This document shows, in pieces, positions 52,338 to 59,923 of a stretch of DNA of 64,000 bases. The stretch comes from Micavibrio sp. UBA6212 (GTDB taxonomy: Bacteria; Pseudomonadota; Alphaproteobacteria; Micavibrionales; Micavibrionaceae). Position numbers and translations under genes: made by a program. The stretch is taken from NCBI GenBank assembly GCA_002421905.1, contig DISK01000001.1, positions 124,001 to 188,000 on the forward strand, read 5' to 3'. Each line of letters starts with the position of its first letter. The stretch's first letter is position 1. The notes under the pieces are model-generated. The model did no database searches. It was not told where the DNA came from and saw only the letters and a program-made list of their open reading frames with translations.

Positions 52338-52371
52338 AAGCCCTGCCTTTGGTGGGGCTTTTCTTTTTTTT
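52338..52371 (+). terminator. Rho-independent terminator after the pilin gene
   Basis: A ten-pair stem (AAGCCCTGCC with GGTGGGGCTT, two G-T pairs) with a three-base loop at 52338-52360, then a run of T's to 52371. It is the strongest terminator in the window. Confidence 0.9.
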
Positions 52372-52430
52372 GTACCGTTCCGCGCGCGGCTGAAGGACGC
52401 TTGGCGATCCAGAACGGCTTCACTGGATTG

Positions 52431-52459
52431 CGTCGTCACGGAGTTCCTCGCAATGACGG
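52431..52459. repeat. Member of the TGCTTCG...CGCAATGACG repeat family
   Basis: CTGGATTGCGTCGTCACGG...CTCGCAATGACGG follows the pilin terminator. It matches copies in both repeat islands and in the terminal repeats of the GIY-YIG element. Confidence 0.75.
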
Positions 52460-52554
52460 GGAGGGAAGATTGGGTATCTGTGCGGGGGTGTTGATTTTTT
52501 ATGAAAATTTATATATAAGAGCCGGTATTCTTATTTTGAAGATGTGATGTTGTT

Positions 52555-53676
52555 ATGGCTCCGGTTACAAGAAAATATGATGCCTATACAGGGGTGAAGT
52601 TCCGTTATGTGATTGATGAGCATACGAGGCGGCAGGTTTTATTGCCCAAAACAGAGCATAAGGGCGTCATTGGCGGGGTCACAGAGTTTTATGATCCCAA
52701 GGGGGAACATCGGGGACACACAATGTTATGTCCCTATTGTGAACAAGCGGAGATGACTTATATCAAGCCATACAAACAGCATGGCAGAAACAAGCAGGTT
52801 CGTGGACATTTTAGACCGAACAGCCGTAAAGATAATCCGGGTCATGCATCGGATTGTATCAGTGATTTGCGGATGGAGGAGAGACGAGACCCCAAGCCCG
52901 ACAAAAATGATTATTCAAAAGGGCCAATCATTTACATTAATTCCTTCGCAGATGAGTTTAATAAATTGGCAGGAAATCGTTTCCGTCATGGACGAAACGC
53001 TTTGTTTGAAGAAGACGAAGAAGGCGTCTTGCGATTCCGTGATCCTGATCTGGCTGATCGTGAGCGGTTTTCGGTCAAGACTCCCCATGATTTATTCAGG
53101 ATTATGAAGCGCCTTGATGTGGATCGACTGAAAGACTCCCGTATTATCTATGGGAGCAGTATTGCGAAATGGGATCATTTTCTGGTCAGGTTGGGGCCGA
53201 AGGTTCAAAATCGCAAAAGTAACCAGAGCCACCCGTCCTTTTATCGTTTTATCGAGTTGGCCAAAGACCTGTTCGCAAAAGAATTCCATCCCGTTATGCT
53301 CCATTTTAATACGAGTAGCCGTAGAATCAAGGGCAGGGAGCATTTGGGGGTTCCCTATAGCCAAGTGACACTGGATGCGTTCAGTATGGTGCATAACGGA
53401 CAGAAAGTCCGTGTTTTGCCTTTGGTCGGGATATATAACGCGCAAAGCATGGCGGAGCTATCCAAGGGCGGCGATTTCTTTGCGCTGGCGTTGCCGAAAG
53501 AGTTAAAGCGCGCGGATGGCGACCCCGGGCTATATTTTATGATTTTTGATGTTCATAGCCCCGACCTTTTGGTTTCCAAAGACAGGCATGAGCTGGCGCG
53601 GGCCGTTGGTAGTCGGGTTAAAAATATGGAGGCATCCGGCAAATCCGGAGGAGGGGCAAGTGACCCATCTCCTTGA
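52555..53676 (+). CDS. Protein with CoiA-like zinc motif, function unknown
   Basis: 373 residues, cytoplasmic. The N-terminal 105 residues contain a possible zinc site in the order Cys59-x2-Cys62 (LCPYCEQ), His85-Phe (GHFRP), His97 and Cys101 (GHASDC). This spacing, with the His-Phe pair, resembles the N-terminal zinc ribbon of CoiA-type competence nucleases. The remaining 270 residues have mixed strands and helices (VMLHFNTSSRRIKGREHLG) with no nuclease motif that I can name. It begins 243 bases after the pilin gene, beyond the terminator, and so is a separate unit. A role in DNA uptake through the pilus is an attractive but unproven idea. Confidence 0.6.
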   Translation: MAPVTRKYDAYTGVKFRYVIDEHTRRQVLLPKTEHKGVIGGVTEFYDPKGEHRGHTMLCPYCEQAEMTYIKPYKQHGRNKQVRGHFRPNSRKDNPGHASDCISDLRMEERRDPKPDKNDYSKGPIIYINSFADEFNKLAGNRFRHGRNALFEEDEEGVLRFRDPDLADRERFSVKTPHDLFRIMKRLDVDRLKDSRIIYGSSIAKWDHFLVRLGPKVQNRKSNQSHPSFYRFIELAKDLFAKEFHPVMLHFNTSSRRIKGREHLGVPYSQVTLDAFSMVHNGQKVRVLPLVGIYNAQSMAELSKGGDFFALALPKELKRADGDPGLYFMIFDVHSPDLLVSKDRHELARAVGSRVKNMEASGKSGGGASDPSP

Positions 53677-53745
53677 TCTCGTATCTTTTTCATATCTCCA
53701 TTTTGAGGTGTGACGAATTTCGTGAGATAATCCTGTCATATTCTT

Positions 53746-53779
53746 GCCCTCTCCCCCTTGATTTTTAGGGGGAAAAGGT
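53746..53779. repeat. GC-rich palindrome like the units inside xerC
   Basis: CTCCCCCTTG...TAGGGGG forms a short hairpin between the zinc-motif gene and sucB. Its C-run/G-run design matches the two translated units at 6948-7034. Confidence 0.65.
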
Positions 53780-53829
53780 GAATGTTCATGAGATCAAATT
53801 AATTCAGAAGAATCAGGAAAATCAAACTT

Positions 53830-55050
53830 ATGACCCAAATTCTTGTACCCACGCTGGGCGAGTCTGTATCGGAAGCCATCATCTCCAAATGGTTGAAAAA
53901 AGAAGGCGAAGCCGTCGCTTTGGATGAGCCGATTTGCGAACTCGAAACCGATAAAGTGACCTTGGAAGTTAATGCGCCTGCCGCAGGCGTGATTTCAAAA
54001 ATTTCCCATGAAGAAGGTTCAACGGTTGAAGCCGGTGCCGTTCTGGGCGAAATTGCAGAAGGTGCCAGTGCGGGCGCTGCTCCGGCTCCAAAGGCAGAGG
54101 CTCCAAAAGCGGCTACCTCAGTTGCCGCGACTGCTGCTACACCTGCTTCTGCGGAAAAATTGTCTCCGGCAGTTCAGAAAATGACAGCCGATAACAAGAT
54201 CAATCCGGCGGATGTTTCCGGAACCGGAAAAGATGGTCGGGTGACCAAAGGGGATGTGATTGCCCATATGGAGGCACCAAAAGTTCCTGTGGCTTCTGCT
54301 CAGAAAGCAGCGCCTGTTGCGGCCCCTGTTGTTGCTCGGGCTGCGGGCCCTCGTGAAGAGAAAGTCAAAATGACACGCCTTCGCCAGAAAATTGCCGAGC
54401 GTTTGAAAGAGGCGCAAAATACTGCGGCGATGCTCACGACATTCAACGAACTTGATATGACAGCCGTCATGGAGATGCGGTCTTTGTATAAAGACCAGTT
54501 TGAGAAAAAACATGGCGTGAAGCTGGGCTTTATGTCGTTCTTTGTCAAAGCTGCGGTCAATGCCTTGCGCGAAATTCCGGCAGTGAATGGCGAGATCAGT
54601 GGTGACGAGATTATCTATAAAAACTACTATGATATCTCTGTCGCTGTTTCTACGCCGCAAGGTCTGGTGGTTCCGGTGGTCAAGGATTGCGACACCAAGT
54701 CGATGGCGCAGATTGAAAAAGATATTGGTTCACTCGGTTCCCGCGCGCGCGAAGGAAAAATTACCGTTGATGAAATGTCGGGCGGTACCTTTACCATTAC
54801 CAATGGTGGTGTTTTTGGTTCCCTGATGTCCACCCCGATTATCAACCCGCCGCAAGTGGCTATTCTGGGGATGCATAAAACCATGATGCGCCCGATGGTG
54901 ATGCCGAATGGTGAAATCAAGGCACGCCCGATGATGTATCTGGCTTTGTCTTACGATCACCGCCTGATTGACGGGCGCGAGGCTGTGACGTTCCTCGTCC
55001 GGGTCAAGGAAGCTTTGGAAGATCCTCAGCGGTTGATTTTGGAAGTTTAG
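53830..55050 (+). CDS. sucB: Dihydrolipoamide succinyltransferase, E2 of 2-oxoglutarate dehydrogenase
   Basis: Core of the 2-oxoglutarate dehydrogenase complex of the TCA cycle. 406 residues. The lipoyl domain (1-76) carries the modified Lys in ELETDKVTLEVNAP. A Pro/Ala hinge leads to the peripheral-subunit binding domain (about 115-155: LSPAVQKMTADNKINP, GKDGRVTKGDV). The catalytic domain (about 175-406) ends in the family signature SYDHRLIDGREAV, with the catalytic His and Asp. MTQILVPTLGESVSEA at the start is the succinyl-type opening. Neither the E1 gene sucA nor the E3 gene is adjacent. Confidence 0.95.
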   Translation: MTQILVPTLGESVSEAIISKWLKKEGEAVALDEPICELETDKVTLEVNAPAAGVISKISHEEGSTVEAGAVLGEIAEGASAGAAPAPKAEAPKAATSVAATAATPASAEKLSPAVQKMTADNKINPADVSGTGKDGRVTKGDVIAHMEAPKVPVASAQKAAPVAAPVVARAAGPREEKVKMTRLRQKIAERLKEAQNTAAMLTTFNELDMTAVMEMRSLYKDQFEKKHGVKLGFMSFFVKAAVNALREIPAVNGEISGDEIIYKNYYDISVAVSTPQGLVVPVVKDCDTKSMAQIEKDIGSLGSRAREGKITVDEMSGGTFTITNGGVFGSLMSTPIINPPQVAILGMHKTMMRPMVMPNGEIKARPMMYLALSYDHRLIDGREAVTFLVRVKEALEDPQRLILEV

Positions 55051-55062
55051 ATTGAGTTTTAG

Positions 55063-55095
55063 AGCGGCCTGTGAAAACGGGCCGTTTTATTTTTC
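55063..55095 (+). terminator. Rho-independent terminator after sucB
   Basis: AGCGGCC pairs with GGCCGTT (seven pairs, one G-T) around a ten-base loop, followed by TTATTTTTC. Confidence 0.75.
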
Positions 55096-55130
55096 GGGAC
55101 TTTTTTAGCAGTTCGAGGTAGAATACATCC

Positions 55131-55331
55131 ATGCAAATTGAACCAGTCAGACGTATCGGGAGTCCTGAACAGCGTTTTCTTAAAGAGATCGCCCGTAAGC
55201 CTTTTGCTCCGGATTCTGTCGGGTCTTCTGGCGATGTGGCTCCGCCTGCTGTGGGGGCGATTTATACCCAAAAAGGTAAAGTTGAAGATAGCGTCCAAAA
55301 GTCAGGTCAACTGATCCACGAAATCCGTTAA
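55131..55331 (+). CDS. Small hypothetical protein
   Basis: 66 residues, no membrane segment, Pro/Gly-rich middle and charged ends (RFLKEIARKPFAP). It begins 80 bases after sucB, behind a terminator, and ends five bases before a GNAT gene, so the two are probably one transcript. GAGG precedes the start at a rather long spacing. No family is recognised, and at this length the call depends mainly on spacing to the next gene. Confidence 0.5.
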   Translation: MQIEPVRRIGSPEQRFLKEIARKPFAPDSVGSSGDVAPPAVGAIYTQKGKVEDSVQKSGQLIHEIR

Positions 55332-55336
55332 TTGAT

Positions 55337-55843
55337 ATGTCAGTTTCTGTTTCCATTCATCAGATGACCACCGAAGATGTCGGACGATTGTCGTTGTTTG
55401 CCATGGGGCATGTTACAGAAGAACATTATTTTATTGATAGTTGGGAGGAGCAGCAAGAAGAGCGTCGCGTTGTTCTGGTTGCTGAACTCGACGGCAGTAT
55501 TGCCGGATATGTCCATTATAATCGTCGCCCCCAATATCAACCTTTCCGGTCTTTGAGAATTCCTGAAATTCAGGATTTATATGTCGATCACAAATTTCGT
55601 CGGATGGGGATCGGGCGGGCTTTGATTGCCGCTTGTGAGGAGCTGGCTCGCGCTGACGGGATGCAAGAGATCGGGATCGGTGTTGGTGTCGGCAGTAATT
55701 TCGGTAATGCCCAGAAGTTATATGTAGGATTGGGATTTGTTCCAGACGGTGCGGGAGCCGTGTTCGAAAGAGCGCCAATTTCTGTGGGTGAAGTGCGCCC
55801 CGTTGATGACAGGCTTTGCCTGATGATGTTCAAATCCTTATAA
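55337..55843 (+). CDS. GNAT-family N-acetyltransferase
   Basis: 168 residues spanning one full GNAT domain. The acetyl-CoA loop is plain: LYVDHKFRRMGIGRALI near residue 80 (Arg-Arg-x-Gly-Ile-Gly), followed by a helix and the beta-5 strand EIGIGVGVGSNFGNA, then LYVGLGFVPDGAG, the usual end. Substrate unknown. It follows the small hypothetical gene by five bases and precedes ppdK by 46 bases on the same strand. Confidence 0.85.
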   Translation: MSVSVSIHQMTTEDVGRLSLFAMGHVTEEHYFIDSWEEQQEERRVVLVAELDGSIAGYVHYNRRPQYQPFRSLRIPEIQDLYVDHKFRRMGIGRALIAACEELARADGMQEIGIGVGVGSNFGNAQKLYVGLGFVPDGAGAVFERAPISVGEVRPVDDRLCLMMFKSL

Positions 55844-55889
55844 TTCCCCTAAGTACCTTCATATTTATTTCTAGCTTTCGGAGGATGCC

Positions 55890-58562
55890 ATGGCACAGTG
55901 GGTTTACGGGTTTGGAGCAGGTAAAAGTGAAGGTCGGGCAGACATGAAAAATCTGCTGGGCGGGAAGGGTGCCAATCTTGCCGAGATGGCCTCGATCGGA
56001 TTGCCGGTTCCTCCGGGATTTACGATCACCACCGAAGTTTGCACTTATTTTTATCAAAATGACAAAAAATATCCTGACGAATTGATGGCGCAAGCCATGC
56101 ATTCTTTGGCCGAGATTGAAGAATCGGTCGGGGCGCAGTTCGGCGATGCTGAAAATCCCTTGCTGGTATCGGTGCGGTCAGGGGCGCGGGTATCTATGCC
56201 GGGCATGATGGATACTGTTCTTAATCTCGGTTTGAATGACCAAACGGTTGAAGGCCTATCCAAAAAATCCAACGACGAGCGGTTTGCATGGGATAGTTAT
56301 CGCCGCTTTATCCAGATGTATGGCGATGTGGTTCTGGAAGTGGCACATCATGAATTTGAAGATATTCTTGAAGATTATAAACGCGACCATCAGCTGTCCA
56401 ATGATACGGATATCACCGCCAGCGGTTGGAGGGAAATTGTCGGTGAGTATAAGGAATTGGTTCAACGTGAATTGGGGCGTCCCTTTCCACAAGACCCGCA
56501 AGAGCAATTGTGGGAAGCGATCGGTGCGGTGTTCAAATCATGGATGACCCCGCGTGCCGTGACATATCGCAAGATTAATTCCATTCCAGAAAGCTGGGGG
56601 ACTGCGGTTAATGTCCAAGCTATGGTGTTTGGAAATATGGGGGAGGACTGCGCGACTGGTGTTGCCTTTACCCGTGACCCCTCAACGGGCGAGAATTATT
56701 TTTATGGCGAGTATTTGATCAATGCGCAAGGCGAAGATGTGGTCGCCGGTATTCGGACACCGCAGCCATTGTCCAAAGCCGCACGAGAAAAAGAAGGCAG
56801 TGCGTTGCCGTCGATGGAAGAGTCCATGCCGGTTGTTTACGCGCAGTTGAATGAAGTGCGCGGACAGCTCGAACGGCATTACAAGGAAATGCAGGATATC
56901 GAGTTCACTGTGCAACAAGGCAAGCTTTATATGCTGCAAACCCGTACCGGTAAACGTACTGCTGCTGCGGCTTTGAAAATTGCCGTTGATATGGTCGGGG
57001 AAAACCTGATCTCAAAGGAAGATGTCATGCTGCGTTTGGACGCGTCTGCGCTTGATCAATTGTTACATCCGATGCTTGATCCAAAGGCGTCGCGTGAAGT
57101 AATTGGCAAGGGATTGCCTGCATCACCGGGGGCTGCGAGCGGGATTGCGGTCTTTAGCGCCGATGAAGCCGAAAAACGTGGTCATGACGGGGCAGATGTT
57201 ATTCTGGTGCGGGTTGAGACTTCGCCAGAGGATATTCACGGTATGCATGCTGCGCGCGGAATTCTGACCACCAGAGGGGGAATGACTTCCCATGCTGCTG
57301 TTGTGGCGCGGGGAATGGGCCGCCCTTGTGTGGCAGGTGCCGGAGCAATCCAGATTGATATGAAATCAAAAGTGATGATTGCCGGAGGCGTCGAAATTGC
57401 CGAAGGGGATTTGATCACGATTGATGGAACCAAAGGTGAAGTCATCAAGGGACGTGTGTCGACTTTACAACCGACTTTGTCGGGTGACTTCGCAACGGTG
57501 ATGGGGTGGGCAGATGCGGTGCGCCGGATGGGTGTGCGCGCCAATGCCGAAACTCCGCTTGATGCCAAAGTCGCGCGGGATTTTGGCGCGGAAGGAATTG
57601 GATTGTGCCGGACGGAGCATATGTTTTTTGATCCGGCGCGTATTCAAAAAGTCCGCGAGATGATTTTTGCCGAGAATGAAGCGGAGCGCCGCAAAGCGTT
57701 GGAGTCTTTGAAGCCCGCACAAAGTGGTGACTTTTTGGAGTTGTTCCAGATTATGAAAGGGTTGCCGGTGACCATCCGTTTGCTTGATCCGCCGCTTCAT
57801 GAGTTTTTGCCGCATGAAAAAGAGGATATCGAGAGTTTTGCCACAACTGCCAAAATTCCTGTTGATCGAGTCTATCGCCGTTTGAATGAATTGAAAGAGT
57901 CTAACCCGATGTTGGGGCATCGCGGATGTCGTTTGGGGATGACTTATCCTGAAATTTACGAGATGCAGGTCGAGGCAATTTTTGCAGCGGCTCTCAAAGT
58001 CGATGTTATTCCGGAGATCATGATTCCGTTGATTGCCACGCGCAAGGAATTATCCGTTCTGAAAACGATGACGGATGATGTTGCGTCGAGAGTCTATGTT
58101 CGGGATGGCAAGGCGTTGCCATATATTGTTGGAACCATGATCGAGTTGCCCCGCGCAGCGTTGATGGCTGGTGATATTGCCGAAGATGCTGCGTTCTTTA
58201 GTTTTGGTACCAATGATCTGACCCAGACGACATTGGGAATGAGCCGTGATGATGCAGGGTCTTTCTTACCGTTTTATGTTGATCGTGGTGTCTTTGCCAA
58301 AGATCCGTTTGTCAGTATTGACCAAGAAGGGGTTGGACAATTAATCGAAATGGCGTGCGAGCGTGGACGGAAAACCCGAGCAGATATCAAGCTTGGTATT
58401 TGTGGTGAACATGGTGGTGATCCGGATTCGATTGATTTTTGCGAACGTGCCGGACTTGACTATGTGTCGTGTTCTGCATTCCGTGTGCCGATTGCAAGAC
58501 TGGCAGCGGCACAAGCGGCTTTGCGCGCCAAGAAAAATGAGAAATTGAAAGCTGTGGCGTAG
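55890..58562 (+). CDS. ppdK: Pyruvate, phosphate dikinase
   Basis: Interconverts pyruvate, ATP and phosphate with PEP, AMP and pyrophosphate. 890 residues, normal for the family. The N-terminal ATP-grasp domain has GGKGANLAEMASIGLPVPPG. The swivelling phospho-His domain carries the catalytic His in TRGGMTSHAAVVARGMGRP, near residue 470. The C-terminal PEP/pyruvate barrel includes GLCRTEHMFF and the Cys-containing GICGEHGGDPDSI. A Thr rather than Ser precedes the Gly-Gly, as usual for PPDK. GGAGG lies six bases before ATG 55890. Convergent with the HAD gene, 12 bases apart. Confidence 0.96.
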   Translation: MAQWVYGFGAGKSEGRADMKNLLGGKGANLAEMASIGLPVPPGFTITTEVCTYFYQNDKKYPDELMAQAMHSLAEIEESVGAQFGDAENPLLVSVRSGARVSMPGMMDTVLNLGLNDQTVEGLSKKSNDERFAWDSYRRFIQMYGDVVLEVAHHEFEDILEDYKRDHQLSNDTDITASGWREIVGEYKELVQRELGRPFPQDPQEQLWEAIGAVFKSWMTPRAVTYRKINSIPESWGTAVNVQAMVFGNMGEDCATGVAFTRDPSTGENYFYGEYLINAQGEDVVAGIRTPQPLSKAAREKEGSALPSMEESMPVVYAQLNEVRGQLERHYKEMQDIEFTVQQGKLYMLQTRTGKRTAAAALKIAVDMVGENLISKEDVMLRLDASALDQLLHPMLDPKASREVIGKGLPASPGAASGIAVFSADEAEKRGHDGADVILVRVETSPEDIHGMHAARGILTTRGGMTSHAAVVARGMGRPCVAGAGAIQIDMKSKVMIAGGVEIAEGDLITIDGTKGEVIKGRVSTLQPTLSGDFATVMGWADAVRRMGVRANAETPLDAKVARDFGAEGIGLCRTEHMFFDPARIQKVREMIFAENEAERRKALESLKPAQSGDFLELFQIMKGLPVTIRLLDPPLHEFLPHEKEDIESFATTAKIPVDRVYRRLNELKESNPMLGHRGCRLGMTYPEIYEMQVEAIFAAALKVDVIPEIMIPLIATRKELSVLKTMTDDVASRVYVRDGKALPYIVGTMIELPRAALMAGDIAEDAAFFSFGTNDLTQTTLGMSRDDAGSFLPFYVDRGVFAKDPFVSIDQEGVGQLIEMACERGRKTRADIKLGICGEHGGDPDSIDFCERAGLDYVSCSAFRVPIARLAAAQAALRAKKNEKLKAVA

Positions 58563-58574
58563 CGGATCGGCTTT

Positions 58575-59231
58575 CTAGCCCAGAAGAATTTTGAGAAAAT
58601 CTTCTTTTGTATAAACGGAGGCTATGGCTTCGGGGGCTGGCGGTGTCGCATCGTTTAGGCGGCGGTGAATAACCGGAAGACCTGCGGCTGCTGCTGAAGT
58701 CACGCCATAGGGGTCGTCTTCAATCACGATGCAGTCCTGTTTGTCGATTTTTTGTCCGGTTAATTCTTCCATGCGCGCATGTGCGGTCAAGTATGGTGCG
58801 GGGTGTGGTTTGCGTTCCGGATAATCTTCTTTGGAGAGTATAAAATCAAAATAGGACATCAGGCCTTTGTTCTCGATCATAGGGCGCACTGATTTGCCGC
58901 GTGCATTGGTGACTACGCATTGGTGGGCTCCATTTTCCTTGAAGAAATTAAGCGCATAGTCAACACCGGGGCGAAGAGGGATTTCAACCACACGCGCGTG
59001 ATACCAATCATCTATTTCCTTCAAGTATTGATCCATGGGAACATCAAAGCCAAAATCCTTTTGAAGGGCTGCCCAGTTTTGTTGTCCGTTATTGTGGTAG
59101 AACAGATCATGATATTCAGAAGGGAGGGATAGCCCGTGTTTTTCTGTGATGGCCAGATGTTTTTCCCAGTGCAGTTTTGCGTTTTCAACAAGGGTGCTGT
59201 CACAGTCCCAGAAGATAAATTTGGCTGTCAT
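58575..59231 (-). CDS. HAD-superfamily hydrolase (phosphoglycolate phosphatase-like)
   Basis: 218 residues. Motif I FWDCDSTLVEN with nucleophile and acid Asp, motif II VVTNARGKSV, motif III Lys in ERKPHPAPY and motif IV IEDDPYGVTSAAAAGLPV are all there, so the enzyme should be active on a small phosphorylated metabolite. The cap domain (about 15-85) has type C1 character. The substrate is unknown; phosphoglycolate- and beta-phosphoglucomutase-like proteins share these features. The start overlaps the ygfZ stop region by 32 bases on the same strand. Confidence 0.88.
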   Translation of the reverse strand: MTAKFIFWDCDSTLVENAKLHWEKHLAITEKHGLSLPSEYHDLFYHNNGQQNWAALQKDFGFDVPMDQYLKEIDDWYHARVVEIPLRPGVDYALNFFKENGAHQCVVTNARGKSVRPMIENKGLMSYFDFILSKEDYPERKPHPAPYLTAHARMEELTGQKIDKQDCIVIEDDPYGVTSAAAAGLPVIHRRLNDATPPAPEAIASVYTKEDFLKILLG

Positions 59232-59922
59232 TGGTTTGTGTTTCTCTCAATTCGGCTTCACGGTCGCGGTTCATTAAAATCAGCCCTATATTAGCCCGAG
59301 ATGAGCGCATAAGGCCAGTGTTTTCAATCACTGTCCCTGCGTTGGGAGGTGTGGATTTGAAACGTGCCGCAACCAGATGTTTTTTACCCAGATTGCGGTT
59401 ATGCATGCGGGCAACCAACTCTTGTCCTACATAACAGCCTTTGGTGTAAGAAACGGCTTCCTGATCGAGATTAAGCTCGGCAAGTGTCGAGACTCCGATT
59501 TCGGCGTCACGGGAACCGTCGGGAATGGATTTTTTAATACGGTTCATATCCCAGTCCTCGAAAGAGATTTCTTCGCCATCCGGTTTGTTGGTCATCCGCG
59601 ATAAATTATTTGCATAGATGGTCACATCCTGTTGTGCCTTGATGGTGATAGGGGTGTGGAGTTTATAGATCATTAAACGCCGCGTGAGGTCTTGGGTGCG
59701 TTCGCCACCTTCGCAGTCGAGTGCATAGCCAGTGTCTGTTTTTGTAACGTAAAAATCATGCAGGAATTTTCCCTGTGGAGTGAGAAGGCAAGCATGAATA
59801 TTCTGATGTGTATTCAAAAGATCGACATCATTGCTGATGATGTTTTGCAGAAAATCGTGAGCGGGTATCCCTTCAATAGTGACAAGGCCACGATTGGCGA
59901 GTGTGACGAATGAGGCAGGCAT
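59200..59922 (-). CDS. ygfZ: Folate-binding protein YgfZ/GcvT-like
   Basis: 240 residues. The conserved KGCYVGQELVARMHNR near residue 160 is the family motif, whose Cys is needed for iron-sulfur cluster protein assembly or repair. LQNIISNDVDLL and LTPQGKFLHDFYV open the GcvT-like folate-binding fold. It is one gene of a short minus-strand run: EAL protein, then this gene after one base, then the HAD gene overlapping by 32. This implies co-transcription, although the functions are unrelated. Confidence 0.93.
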   Translation of the reverse strand: MPASFVTLANRGLVTIEGIPAHDFLQNIISNDVDLLNTHQNIHACLLTPQGKFLHDFYVTKTDTGYALDCEGGERTQDLTRRLMIYKLHTPITIKAQQDVTIYANNLSRMTNKPDGEEISFEDWDMNRIKKSIPDGSRDAEIGVSTLAELNLDQEAVSYTKGCYVGQELVARMHNRNLGKKHLVAARFKSTPPNAGTVIENTGLMRSSRANIGLILMNRDREAELRETQTNDSQIYLLGL

Positions 59923-59923
59923 A

